A DNA stretch of 64,000 nt, taken from positions 355,655 through 419,654 of the forward strand of contig CAJNDS010002369.1 in the NCBI GenBank assembly GCA_905221605.1. The letters run 5' to 3'. Each line of letters starts with the position of its first letter. Position 1 is the stretch's first letter. The notes beneath the pieces were generated by a model. It was not told the origin of the DNA and searched no databases. It worked only from the letters and a program-made list of their open reading frames with translations. Made by a program: the position numbers and the translations under genes. Below are positions 41,901 through 48,399 of the stretch, piece after piece. Source of the DNA: Symbiodinium natans. Taxonomy: Eukaryota; Sar; Dinophyceae; Suessiales; Symbiodiniaceae.

Positions 41901-44767
41901 GGTCCACATACCTGGGACCACCCTAAACCCTAACCCTAAACCCTAAACCCTAAGCCCTAAACCGTAAACCCTAAACCCTAAACCCTAAACCCTAAACGCT
42001 AAACCCCAGACCAGGCCCTCGAACTATCAAACCCCTTCCACCCCTTGCTTGCTCCCTTTGTGTGTACCCTGATTGTTGAGGGGGCTCTTCAGGGCCCGCC
42101 TTATAATAAGGAGCCCCAAAAGGGACCGTATTTAGAGAACTGACCGTTTGGTGCTCTTTTGGGCTTTTGTGTGAAAAGCCTTGGGATGCTCTTCGTTTCG
42201 CGGAGCCCTGGATCTTGAGAATCTTTACTACCCTAGTCTCGGCATCAAAAGGCCCTGCAACCTAGACATTAAACCTGCGGGCACCTTTTTTCTGAGGATT
42301 GAGAAAGGATCCAAAGCCCCAGAAAAGTGATTAAGCATACCCTTGCTGGTCCACAAGACAACGACAAAACCCCAAGCCTCCGAAAGCCAAAGCCCCGCCA
42401 AACCCTAAGCCGTAAGCCCCCCCGCCCCCCCATTCCTAAGCCCCCCTAAGCCCTAATTAAACCCCAAGCCCCCTTCAACCCTAAACCCTAAACTCTACAC
42501 CCTAAACCCTACGCCCCCCTGAACCCTATCCTTGCCCCAGCCCGCCTCTTTTCCTCTGTCGTCGTGGCCGTCTCAGCAAAGCGCTCGGCTGCACGCAACT
42601 CGTTGATGAGGTCCAGGCCTATCGCGTGCTGGAAGGCTTCATAGCGAAACTTTGCGCTCAAACCCTAAACATAAACCCTAAACCCCAAACCCTAAACCCT
42701 AAATCCTAAACCCTAAACCCTAGCCCTAAACCCTAAACCCTAAACCCTATAAGGGTTTAGGGCGTAGGGGGCTAGGATGCCTCGACTCCAACATCCAAGC
42801 CCTCGAGCCCTACACACTCCTAAAGCCCCAAAATGACCTTCGAGCCTTGAGATCTTTAGAACCCTTAACGGGGTTTAGGGTTTAGGGTTTAGGGTTTAGG
42901 GTTTAGGGTTTAGGGTTTAGGGTTTAGGGTAACGGTCTTGAAGACATGTCTTTTGGGTCATATCTACGTATACATTGTTTTGATTTACTGATTTAATTGT
43001 TTTGATCTGTATTTGTTCTTTTGCGGGGAGGGAGGGGGGGGGGGTAGGCTTTTTGTTTTAGTTGAAGATTGCCATTGTTCATCCGAAACAAGATTGGCAC
43101 GTCAAAAGTCCTACAAACAGGTGAGGCTCAGCAATCTCGGACAGCGTCCCGAGGCAGGTACGCTTCTCCTTACCTTCGAACATGAGGTTCTGGTACCTGG
43201 CGCTGCGTCATACTAATAGGGCCCCAGAAAAGCACATAAGCAAAAATTAGGATAGGGTATCCCATATACACCCCCTTATAATGAAGCCCAATAAGGTAGG
43301 CATATCCCTATAAAATGCTTATGCTTATGTCCTTTTGGGTCCCTAACACTAGAGCCGAAGTCATAGTACCAATTCTATAGTTGAAAGGAGCCCCGATGTG
43401 ACCCGAGCTTTACTGGCCTGTGGGGCTCTTGGATAAGTCTGCAACCAGACAGAGTTGCCCCCTTAAAATTGTTCTTGGCCGGCGTGAATGTTAGGGCTTA
43501 TAGGGCTCTCTTGTTGCCTTGCTTTTGGATGTAGCTGCAGTACCAGGCGGGCTAGACCCATGCTGCGGCTTTCATAGAATGAGCTTCTTAGGCTAAAGGG
43601 CAAAGGACACCAAGTGGCAAGTCTGATGATCAACAGATGCCGGCGATCTTGCCACGGATGGGTATTGACACCTCAAACCCGAACCCCTAAGCCCTAAACC
43701 CTAAAAACCCTAAACCCTCAACCCGAAACCCAAAACCCTAAACCCCAAACCCTAAACCCTAGACTCCAAATCCTAACCCCTGAAACGAAAACCCTGATGA
43801 AGCAAGCAAGGTCTGCGCTCGGCCACGGATGATGCGCTGCAGGAGCAGCACAGCCTTTTTGAGTGCAGAGGCCTATGTGCCCCACACTTCTGCTTGGCTG
43901 CATGTGCATGTCGCCTTAAACAACCACTTTGAAAGCCCTCCGACCCGAATCACATCGCGGACACACAACCAGGCGGCATGCCCGACACTCACCCAAGAGC
44001 CTTAGTTGTCCAGTAACCTGGGGGAATCAAAGGTTAACCTTTGGGATTATAGGGGGATTATGCTACCCCAAAAAGGATAGAGGTTACTTACTCTACTACT
44101 AGGGAGCTGAGGGTGTGGGGCAAGCCGCTGCAGGATGAGTTCGGCGCATTATGGGGGCCTACATAGGGGCTCCAGGCATACGAACCATGTTGAACCAAAA
44201 TGCCTGGGGCGAAGGCCCCGAAACCCTGAACCCTAACCCTAGACCCTAGACCCTAAACCCGAAACCCTAAACCTAAACCCTAAACCCTAAACCCCAAACC
44301 CTAAACCCAGTCATCGGGGGCCCGGCTGATTCCTGCTCCTCCTCTTCGGGTAGCACCTGCAGTACGGGCGCTGTGCTGCGAAGAATGCGCTTGGGATCGA
44401 GTGTTCAACCTTGTGGGTATCGTTTAGGGTTTAGGGTTTAAGGTTTAAGGGTTCAGGGTTAAGGGTTAAAGGCTAAGGCTTAAGGGCTAAGTGTTTAGGG
44501 CTATTCAGGATACCTCCTCAGCATACCCAAGAGGAGTCCCGCGGAACTGTGGCCATGGCCCCAACACCCGACGGCCAAGCACTTCAAACAATCGGTGGTC
44601 TTGAGCCATGAAAACCAGCAGCTAAACCCTTAACCCTAAACCCTAAACCCTAAACCCCGAACCCTAAACCCTAAACCCTGTAAACAAAGTCAGGGCTGTG
44701 TAGGTGAGCCGCATCGTTCTTGTCCCGGGGCGAGTCCGGCCGGTCCAGAATGTTGCGGACGTGGAAC
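23986..44767 (-). CDS. CFAP91: CFAP91/MAATS1-like radial-spoke protein, about 15 exons (5' partial)
   Basis: Minus-strand exons, in sense order: 44686-44767, 44307-44389, about 43815-43854 (AVLLLQRIIRGRAQ), 42546-42649 (FRYEAFQHAIGLDLINELRA...), 41867-41911 (YVDQLRDKAFEG), 30804-30852 (SVQGGVISETLDQLSK), 30314-30370 (ELLRFQEERRIAAMVQ), 29548-29596 (LAERDRQDRQANRASL), 28917-28983, 27938-28004 (EDEMFRQIMGVHQGTVDSYL), 26915-26941, 25791-25862 (AAKINQVVDMLEASAQEIRR), 25101-25168 (VVVRELVHSFNLPHVQ), about 24525-24578 (KVLQRRVAQENQRF) and 23986-24059 (NLIKAARSALDETYKKD). Order and wording match what I recall of the C-terminal half of CFAP91, a base-of-radial-spoke protein of motile cilia. Most phases fit; several donors are GC or GA. 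The frame ends at a TAG inside a telomere-type array. One intron holds the 10.8-kb LTR element. Some boundaries are approximate; N-terminal exons are not assigned. Confidence 0.7.
24075..24165 (+). repeat. (TTTAGGG)n array
   Basis: Thirteen perfect units, just upstream (minus sense) of the last CFAP91-like exon, i.e. CCCTAAA in that intron. Confidence 0.95.
25511..25612. mobile_element. Hairpin element, family 3
   Basis: Shares GGGTGCCCCTTTTGGGGG and CACCACTGGGCTACCAGAG with the copies at 4760-4868 and 28660-28753. Lies in a CFAP91-like intron. Confidence 0.5.
25635..25957. repeat. CCCTAAA and TTTAGGG arrays flanking a CFAP91-like exon
   Basis: CCCTGAA/CCCTAAA units at 25635-25760 and TTTAGGG units at 25875-25957 sit on either side of the 72-nt exon 25791-25862. 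Confidence 0.85.
26049..26117. repeat. 8-bp minisatellite (AACCTCTC)n
   Basis: About eight perfect units of AACCTCTC, unrelated to the telomere unit except for AACC. Confidence 0.95.
28321..28409. mobile_element. Hairpin element, 89 bp (TTGCTTAAGAACCCC ends)
   Basis: Left TTGCTTAAGAACCCCCAAAA, right end TTTTTGGGGTTCTTAAGCAA: an inverted repeat of about 20 bp. A single diverged end (TTTGCTTAAGAACTTTC) recurs near 59590. No target duplication found. Confidence 0.65.
28660..28753. mobile_element. Hairpin element, family 3
   Basis: Right half ACACCACTGGGCTACC matches the copies at 25511 and 59412; left half has the GGGTAGTACC form. It is followed at 28790-28890 by an A/C-rich low-complexity tract. 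Confidence 0.5.
28991..29072 (+). repeat. (TTTAGGG)n array next to an exon acceptor
   Basis: About eleven units, some TTTGGGG. Only a few bases separate it from the CCCGCAG acceptor of the exon at 28917-28983. Confidence 0.9.
29387..29415. mobile_element. MITE family 1, half copy
   Basis: A single right-hand arm, AACTGTTACTATATGGGGGA followed by ACATCCCA; no left arm. Another truncated arm lies at 48793-48820. Confidence 0.6.
30183..30308 (-). repeat. (CCCTAAA)n array
   Basis: About sixteen units, ends irregular; starts 5 bp from the donor of the exon at 30314-30370. Confidence 0.9.
30617..30715. mobile_element. Hairpin element, family 2 (AGGGTCCACGTACC ends)
   Basis: Left AGGGTCCACGTACC, right end the inverted GGTGCACGGACCCT, with a second inverted pair ATACTTGGGCC / GGCCCAAGTAT inside. 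Related, more decayed copies at about 10385-10460 and 22670-22775. It lies between two CFAP91-like exons. Confidence 0.6.
30720..30775 (-). repeat. (CCCTAAA)n array
   Basis: Seven to eight perfect units. Confidence 0.95.
30882..31054 (-). repeat. 3' LTR (173 bp)
   Basis: Identical to 41471-41643. Begins TGTGAATATCACC and ends CGCTAA in element sense, so the 3' terminus is AA rather than the usual CA. Just before it is AAGTAAGACGGG, a weak purine-rich priming tract. Confidence 0.95.
31055..31219 (-). other. 3' untranslated part of the retrotransposon
   Basis: Non-coding 165 bp between the stop codon and the 3' LTR. The purine-rich AAGACGGG adjoining the LTR is the likely plus-strand primer site. 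Confidence 0.6.
31220..41287 (-). CDS. Ty1/copia Gag-Pol polyprotein with extra domains, 3355 aa
   Basis: The first ATG is at 41287; a TTG at 41293 is also in frame and a TGA lies at 41303-41305. Domains: zinc knuckle about 461-476 (CLRCGQTGHW..C); second Cys-rich region about 666-733; protease with LDDGA, catalytic Asp 901; seven 7-residue D-S/P-QKQ-N/D-T repeats 1077-1125; CTQGRHRS loop, Cys1282 and Arg1288; coiled coil then SR/RS tract about 1461-1496; unrecognised 1500-1870; integrase HHCC near 1975-2012 and Asp2040, Asp2106, Glu2141; Ser/acidic spacer; 2-oxoglutarate/Fe(II) dioxygenase-like domain with His2527-x-Asp2529, His2585, Arg2594; reverse transcriptase Asp2910 and HVDD 2998-3001; RNase H Asp3154, Glu3207, Asp3253, Asp3314. 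All catalytic residues are present and no frameshift is seen, so the element may be active. Most copia polyproteins are 1300-1500 aa. Confidence 0.95.
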   Translation of the reverse strand: MTVAGLRFRNKAYSSTPSVTKNGVFIFDGNPADYHEWEFRTELRIAAHEQQEKRRKKKEKREKKDTSFSSGGPEQGREERTPQAEASAPAEGGVAGRPAAASGRPTIPVPDSPAASVVAHESSSDGDDGAVDTVLRVMEGLRGDAFQKAKDIGIATLSGPGGLRTLISEIKAMVFPLGTLEAQALFRSGQAIRGPLSRQDGESVVSYIGRRRRWWTLMTQLDPRISLSDSLRAELLLELSGLSRDQQLMVKACSGGAHDFETYAKIMTEHHGLIHLRGNKLLDSTPLRSPGFDRDTRRWQSKGSGKFGSRSPGSVTTAYVSDVIDSAYVSQEHRADDHYADEWYQDEVQEDAEDVGWNAWTDQPGGSPGYAPSEEDVIVSDSEVAVALNAMEDCDYESFPEATGEAIQLQCAAHVALGKAGKGKGSSGGKGKGFPVVRSRLQLSVEERKEKLRELKAKSRCLRCGQTGHWSGDPQCPKGRSSQSGSDGKGKSKGDSKGSKSGTKQAFMAVPVTSESEDDMECVYIDSGPSEGSPKAYMAYRREGARASRTARNAARDTMPPGGDRVFTVGQHRGLSFEEVLHRYTAYVIWGRSLKSAGSRDLAAFLNWVQNYYIVNEESMEVMRRDIPLDEVPQMPGAQAQQSVAVPAASSHVTAKSKPPNPPLPVSCQTCTNFSYVGTNAYVTVKTCRVCGKVFKEKKTFEKKDPTLCRHANTSRLGSNKAIMKTFCKDCGHVIDEMPQAEARIRRQAAQELETATSASFDLISNISRNVLDEASLDATQTMTLLDEFRSQVEDCLVAQNVEGIDDPRISPKDLHEILNDVVEAAVVSQESPSSVRASPGEMSRAAPQRAAGSGSQDRRRTDGESAAYMSMKTNSLSSVVPLTLAEVDIYDHEDIWGVLDDGANSSVCGERWCDNAQMKLAKLGFEFPWLSQEGIQFRGLGGMTKTLGDRRLCFCIQCEYQGEKEDGKDPLVPGILDCHVTSGSETPLLLSLFAQSTLGLLKDMKSFTCLIQRNNGELWRLPLFRVKGSNLLAVNLSSGIRLLDRIPRPLRPYRAPLERKIRKGEGHEGLTSKDLDPQKQNTDSQKQNTDSQKQDTDSQKQDTDSQKQDTDSQKQDTDPQKHPDERKQHPQRIKDKGAHTSVTDSGGNHQGNIQANVASSDPRSSKQMPSVHIVSTGTRWRREASSYIYSPGQESAKALAEALHGPLTGSTAILICNCLDFSNPEIQSGSLSWLKGHIGSHPGNLTNQWENPEFRDMIFYVHQAVREAPASLEQIICICICTQGRHRSVASSVTLAQALSGKFRTTISHDGMCNGSWDSMAGRCRGSCGTCDHSAHEAQLAVVEHMERVEEYLSWKGRIDAPSCIRHFEIAARPSLGAGPKSKPMPRPGAGRPRPSASSAAGTVDLTEAEEEPSSSRRPARRFSLETRDERGVSVLEAQNKALMQRVESLGREVGTLRNELRRRSRSRRRSRSRRRSRSRGRDRRTRSRSPIARAEERAPSRHTFAIRTMPTRGASGTAAIATGGRVLDTDSWHEIPYEDLLLDKRPEPGCDWRAITPYDCWPPGMLDQLRRLATENMQPCGGRHLKRAKAATWIGPGVGNDFRENARVGFKLIAYDEVGQRPSKSALDPRFPAGWWEAGWAYLPRTGWRWIGYAHAGSTRLTTGIAGDAEFVLVAQFPYEAEKRAYVTTRIMTREQMGVFNRELRTLEEMDTFTAMVAGVQTQREDSTSLIKAPKCTFLIHDNAPVDLPGISEHSAKDFKWNRFTHEVNEFRPGLVLYKSGDPNSNLCINLFCEADASDINVCVLAPLGKLSADDIGAEVVETAGDACIACVGPLASRIVESLSSWCEGTGYTPKAFCDMNGSSFFNAIMSIGEEAYLDAMSTAYVAGAGVDTDAEGLGASDEELGGDGDVAPHDPEQQHPDPENQEPELSPADRERVWLESLPLPGTPQTEAKRREAWRRLPQRVRVALRRLHRSFNHPTPRTLQAILRAGGAAKEFIEAAKLIKCESCERTSPKPRSHPVGVGHGNYVFGDTVGVDVLETTDSNRRRYQCFNVVDLATGFQQIELLREVTKDSQGPPPSEMCLEAFQRWITWAGLPRTVMLDRGTHNRGAFVSYLTEKGVDIRFAATESPHMLGKTERHGGLAKAVIRKTVAGVSTVGPEAMRSVIQEVVAVKNMSMNVSGFSPSQWVLGRNPREPGTLTDEDTWNDIGAMEGKFSGAEAFALRQKSRIEAKKAMVKLDTSRRIQKALTKNAVPIKEEYNTGDYVVYRRDAQAGGTKWSTTSRVIGRESAEAIWVVNGGVPVLCSTHSLRPASEEEVLAHCLLNGIPVLPETLTEGPKKRKKGYVDAREEEEKPERKSSKPSASARKRKQEEIEPPEAPSSSSSSSSSSDEEDQRPSRDVQASQVVVDVLQENEADVVQGTMNIIDSEQDAMDALEAGDFRPATCLRLLNEAPLVRKGKRGAVRDGRAYSFGVYAHGGFAGVTESTKRHPNLVSYLNGYMKAKGASGMWSSLQIGRDLKALPHKDSNNLKGSVNQITTLGNHAGGQLWLQNQDGDVMMNGVPGRVLECHNRIASFDPNEVHATLPFDGERWSISAFTSRGIMNLGDRERDMLRELGFGIENDCVPVSCLGSVEEPPNDVKKEETSRESPERMADLMGVCGDEDHWKVGRNVCFRVHVKPRRLMFDPKENDFPGDLGKIGYSRETHRYFEDGTNDVVHDEWGMIQEANGATNLAWTGFSLFRVRSESPVDLSSLPEVKMDDPEFRAFMAERFGMEVEAQAGKKPRKINVFKCEDRVKEGIKGSRRDEWNKYQKYNAAIPIRGEMLRQLLDEGHKPIPSQWIDVDKHEHQKGSADYSPKYRSRLVACGHLEAVGRDELRCDSPTADSEVHCLIASYAASRCLKLYCGDISSAYFQSSPLERVLLMRQPTGGLPDVPEDAMLLCRLPIYGTIDAGRGFYNRLSSEAKTEGLTVSKIAPGLYYLLGTDNLPAIILATHVDDLLWCATPEGSDTMERILAKFDVGKIEHSDFRFCGRRFRQGEDYSVRIDAEDNTRQIRKIVIPAGRKASDHATEAEVTSLRSVVGSLAWVARFARPDLCYKVNCLQRACSTATVADLKEANRVVELAQADQGRSLYYPAGALNWSDLCIVTFSDASFAQEPGFRSQQGRLHYLTAESASDGNDHVAHVLSFGSTTIKRVCRSTLASETFAMQTAVENGDRLRAIICELRGQLPSLKGWLEETQRQMKHLWVTDCRSLSDHLNSQQVNKVSDKRLMIELTAMRQQLWDGETATWQLYSPHGDRLRWTDTATQIADALTKSMKPHQLFRLMEEASVQLSDPDRKLTKSEIQKMTTNE
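37913..38059 (-). repeat. Coding minisatellite, 7 x 21 bp in the polyprotein
   Basis: Seven exact-length 21-bp units encoding DPQKQNT/DSQKQDT variants, in frame, between protease and the CxxGxxRS region. A hydrophilic flexible linker; unit number is likely variable between copies. Confidence 0.95.
41458..41469 (-). promoter_or_regulatory. Primer binding site, tRNA-iMet-like
   Basis: One base inside the 5' LTR the element reads TGGTAGCGGAGC. Plant copia elements typically have TGGTATCAGAGC, complementary to the 3' end of initiator-Met tRNA; nine of twelve positions agree. The host tRNA may differ, or another tRNA may be used. Confidence 0.75.
41471..41643 (-). repeat. 5' LTR (173 bp)
   Basis: Identical over all 173 bases to 30882-31054; very short for a copia LTR. 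It should hold the promoter, but no TATA box is obvious, in line with dinoflagellate promoters. Confidence 0.95.
41644..41740 (+). repeat. (TTTAGGG)n array, target of the retrotransposon
   Basis: About thirteen units with two GGGTTGCAGGG interruptions. Continuous with the 1.5 units at 30871-30881 before insertion. Confidence 0.9.
42662..42930. repeat. CCCTAAA and TTTAGGG arrays
   Basis: CCCTAAA at 42662-42750 and eight TTTAGGG units at 42871-42930, both in a CFAP91-like intron. Confidence 0.9.
43217..43345. mobile_element. Hairpin element, 129 bp (TAGGGCCCCAGAAAAG ends)
   Basis: Left TAGGGCCCCAGAAAAGCACA followed by TAAGCA, inverted at the right as TGCTTATGTCCTTTTGGGTC. A single related end (AGCCCCAGAAAAGTGATTAA) lies near 42315. 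No target duplication found. Confidence 0.65.
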
Positions 44768-44904
44768 CTCACAGAGCCCAGAAGCAACACACGAAAGGGT
44801 TTGGGGCTTAGGGTTTAAGGTTGGGTTGAGGGTTTACCCTCAGCAAACACACTGAACACTAAACTCCCTAGACTCCCTAAACCCTGAACCCTGCACCCTA
44901 AACG

Positions 44905-44965
44905 CCGTGAACATGACCCGCCCTGTCTTCCAGCATCTTCGGACCAGAACATGCTGAACATCTTC
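44905..44965 (-). CDS. Candidate exon upstream of the CFAP91-like gene
   Basis: The minus strand reads KMFSMFWSEDAGRQGG after a GTTGCAG acceptor. It may be an earlier CFAP91-like exon; not proven. Confidence 0.35.
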
Positions 44966-44999
44966 TGCAACACATGTGCGTAGGGCTCAAGCAGGGCTT

Positions 45000-46180
45000 A
45001 GTGTTTAGGATTTAGGGTTTAGGGATGCTGACGAAGGAGAGTATTCTGCTCAGAGCTCCCTGGGAAGGTGCTTCTTCTCTTTGCGAGGATACGTGAGCCA
45101 GAAAAGGCTACAGCCAACCAGGGCCAGGCACCTACATCAACCTCACCTCACCCCTCCTCTGGTAAATTCAACTCAAAGCACCCCTAAACCGCCAAACCCG
45201 GTCTGGGGTTAGGCTTAGGGTTTGGGTAACATGGGGTCTCCATCTAATTCTACTTTAGGATTCTTTAGGGGTTCGGGGTTCGACGGTAGATGCCATCGGG
45301 TTTTGAAGTCCTCCGCAGACATCAGACCTGCTGGACCCTGTAAGCTCCGTTCTCCCCTTTAACACCACAACCCTAGACACGGAAACCCCAAAGCCCTAAA
45401 CCCAAAATGGCCCAAACCCCAAACCCCTGAACCCCAGAACCCTAACTTGCTGGGGACCACACTTCTTAAGCCCGCCGCTGGTGGTGGGACTAGCGTCCTG
45501 GAGAAGCATGGGGGAAAGGGGGGGGGAGTGGGGTTTAGGGTGTCGGGTTTAGGGTTCTAAAAGGGATTTCGGATTTAATACGCTCTTGTTGGGGGGTGTT
45601 GGCCGGTTTTGAGGTTGAGCGATGAAGCTTTTTTATGATGGAATTCCTTCCGAAGAAACCCACACTTTGTCGATCTGCTTTGGTGATGTTTGGGACCTGC
45701 TCCGGGCTTGGAACATACCTGGCCTGGGCTGTTGAGCTTGTAGGGCTTGTGGCTAGAACTCGAAGATTTGGGGATTATCGGCTTTGGGCTGATAGGGCTG
45801 ATCGGAGCTTAAGGGATTATAGATTTCATAGGGCTGGTAAGGGTTGATTCATCGACAAAGCAACGTCCATTGTTGGGTTGTGGGTGGACGGGGCCTTGAC
45901 TGAGGCAATAGCTGTCAGGCTGAGGGTTGAGGCGTTCGGGCTTGAAGATCTCGGAGCTTCTAAGCCCTTCTCTCCCATCCGCCTTGATGATTCGGGTGCA
46001 CTTCCCGGTTTGGGGCTTAGGGTTTAAGATGCTTTACCGTACTTGTCCCGAAACCCTAAACCCTAACACCAAACCCTAAACCCTAAGGTAGTTTTTCGCA
46101 GTCTTGGCCCCTCAGAAACTTACCCTAGACCCTAAACCCCAAACTCTAAGCGACAAGGGACCCTCAGAAACATGTTCTGG
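45000..46180. other. Repeat-rich intergenic or intronic DNA, no gene recognised
   Basis: Scattered decayed TTTAGGG/CCCTAAA units and G-rich tracts. The 70-codon plus frame at 45635-45847 has no recognisable features. Confidence 0.4.
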
Positions 46181-46183
46181 CAT

Positions 46184-46218
46184 TTTGGCACCTTGCCGGC
46201 ACCGCCGTCGCCCTCGCT
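46184..46218 (-). CDS. Candidate short exon
   Basis: The minus strand reads ELQSEGDGGAGK between CTCTGCAG and AAG|GTGCCA. An in-frame ATG lies 12 nt upstream (MALQ), so it could instead be a first exon. Confidence 0.35.
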
Positions 46219-47159
46219 CTGAAGCTCCTGCAGAGCCATGAGACTAGGGTTTAGGGTTTTAGGGTTTTAGGATTTTAGGGTTCTAGGGTTTGGGGTTTAG
46301 GGTTTTAGAATTTTAGGGTTTTAGGAGGGTTTAGGGTTTAGGGTTTCAAGGTTAAGGGTCTTAGGGTTTAGGGTTTCAGAACCTTGGGGATCCGTGATTG
46401 GGTTTGGGATTTAGGGCTCAGGCTCCTAAGGCAAGCCCCCATCCTGAGTTGAGGGTAGTACATTCTGGCCCCACTTCTACCCCCAAACTGCGGCCCTAAG
46501 GGCTGCGGGGCTGGGTTTGGAGTAGTTAAGGTGGGCTTTTTCCAGCTGGGGGTTCAGGTCTTAGGGCAGGACCCCTTGATGCAAGAAATGCTGGGTTGGA
46601 AGGTGCCTCTCAACTAAAACATCCCCAACGCAACTTGGTCTAGTCCGCTAGCCGCATGACGAGCACCGCAATTTCTGGCTTCGGGTCGGGGTTTCGGGAG
46701 TGAGGGCTTTGAGATGGGGACTTGTGCTACAACATTTGTTGCTTCTTGCTTCGGGTTTCAGATTCTCAGCGAGGAAAGGCTGCAGCCTAGATAGGGCTGC
46801 CACTTAAAATAAAACCCTCGAACCCGAAATCACCAAATCTCGAGCTTCAGGGACTGGGGACCCGAGATACCTTCTTGATGCTCTCCATGGCCGTCTTAAG
46901 GGCGTTCGTCATCTCCAACTCCTGGCCGGTCTAGCTTGGAGCAAGGGAGGTGCGAGGAAGCTATCGAGACAGCAGAACTCACTGTCGACAGATTGCCCTA
47001 AGAAGAGCTCCTAAACCTTTTCCCTTCCTCACCACTCGGTCCAAACCCTAAACACTTGCAAACCTAAACTCCACATACGAAAACCCTAAAATTCCCGAAG
47101 CCCCTATAAACCTTGAGTTCCACACACGCCCCCTCAGACTTGGGAAGCGCCTTGCGAAC

Positions 47160-47210
47160 CTGGTGGCTGGACTTTTTCTTCTTGTCCATGTCCTCATACT
47201 TGCTTCGGTG
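47160..47210 (-). CDS. Candidate exon, Lys-rich
   Basis: Minus strand, 51 nt, 17 codons, HRSKYEDMDKKKKSSHQ, between CTAAAAAG and CAG|GTTCGC. It could be an N-terminal exon of the CFAP91-like gene or of the gene before it. Confidence 0.45.
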
Positions 47211-47768
47211 CTTTTTAGGGTCTGTAGGGTTTAGGGTTAGGGTTTATGGCTAGGGTCTAGGGTTCACCCAAAGCGTGCCTGTTGCTTTGAAGGAGTTTAC
47301 AAGAGATCCGAACCCTAATCGGGGTGTAGGGCTTAGATACGATCATCTTTGTTGGCAGGAGACATGGTTGAAGCGGCTCCGGGCCTGAAACCTGGCTGAC
47401 ATGATGCTTGGTTTCGACTAAAGGCTCGGGGTTTAGGACTCAGGGTTTAGGGTTTAGGGTTTAGGGTTTAGGGCCTATTACCCAGCACCTCTACTTGAGA
47501 GACCTGCATCACCGCATGCCGTGGATCTCCCCGTCCTTCGGATGCTTCTCTGGTGCGCGCAGCACCGACGGATGAAGAGACCTGGGCTAGGGAAACCCTG
47601 AACCTAGAACCCTCTAACCCTATGTAAGCCCTCAACCTTCCTATAAACCCTAGTTAAAGGCGAAACCCGGTAAGCCCAAAATCTGAAAACCCTGAACCTT
47701 AAAAGCTACAAACCCTACAACCCCAACCAACCGTGCAAACCCTACACCCCGCAAAAGCCCCCAACACC

Positions 47769-47873
47769 CATCTAGGGGTTTCCGAGGTACCGATTTGAAA
47801 CCCCGAATAGAACAGAATCCCCTTAAAGGGCCCCCCGTAAAGGGTACCCCTCTTTTCGGAAACCTCCATCTAG
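47769..47873. mobile_element. Hairpin element, about 105 bp
   Basis: Left CATCTAGGGGTTTCCGAGGT, right end with inverted GGAAACCTCCATCTAG and inner GGTACC pair. Related boxes (GGGTTTTCGAAGTTAGGGGT, GGGTTTCCGAAATTAGGGGT) occur near 50840 and 56250, suggesting further decayed copies. Confidence 0.5.
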
Positions 47874-48281
47874 CCCTGTAGTCCATAAACCAGTGGGGTC
47901 CACACGCTTCAAGCTGCACCAGCCCAGGGTACGTGGACAGATCCTGAGCTTTCATGGGCTTCGGGCTTGGGGCTTAGGACTTTTGGGTTCAGGCTTCAGG
48001 CCTTCGAGGGCTTGAATAAGGCTTTTAGATTCATGGCTTAGGGTGTAGTTGAGTTAGTAGGGTCCCGGGTTTGGGGTTCAGAGTGTGGGACTCAGGCATG
48101 GTGGTGGGTCTCAGAAAGCTTTCGTTGCCTCTTTGAGAAGCGGGCAGCGCCGAAAACCCCTAGAGCCCTCTAAACCCTAAACCCTAAACCCCTAAGCAGC
48201 CTGGGAAGCCTGGGCCCCGGGCCGATGGTTGCACCTCGCGCACGGAGGCTGAACCGCAAGATTGGCGGCCAGCGTTGTTTG

Positions 48282-48390
48282 GGGTTTGGGGTTTAGGGTT
48301 TGGGGTTTAGGGTTTGGGGTTTAGGGTTTGGGGTTTAGGGTTTAGGGTTGGGGTTTAGGGCTTGGGGTTTAGGGTTTGGGGTTTAGGGTA
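48282..48390 (+). repeat. Alternating TTTGGGG / TTTAGGG array
   Basis: Fourteen-base dimers, TTTGGGG plus TTTAGGG, repeated about seven times: a mutated pair that was later amplified as a unit. Confidence 0.9.
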
Positions 48391-48399
48391 CTTATCTCC

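Noticed and set aside
44600..44614. Possible relic of the dinoflagellate spliced leader (ends TGGCTCAAG on the minus strand)
   Set aside because: Only about nine bases agree with the leader 3' end and the central TTTT is misplaced; likely chance.
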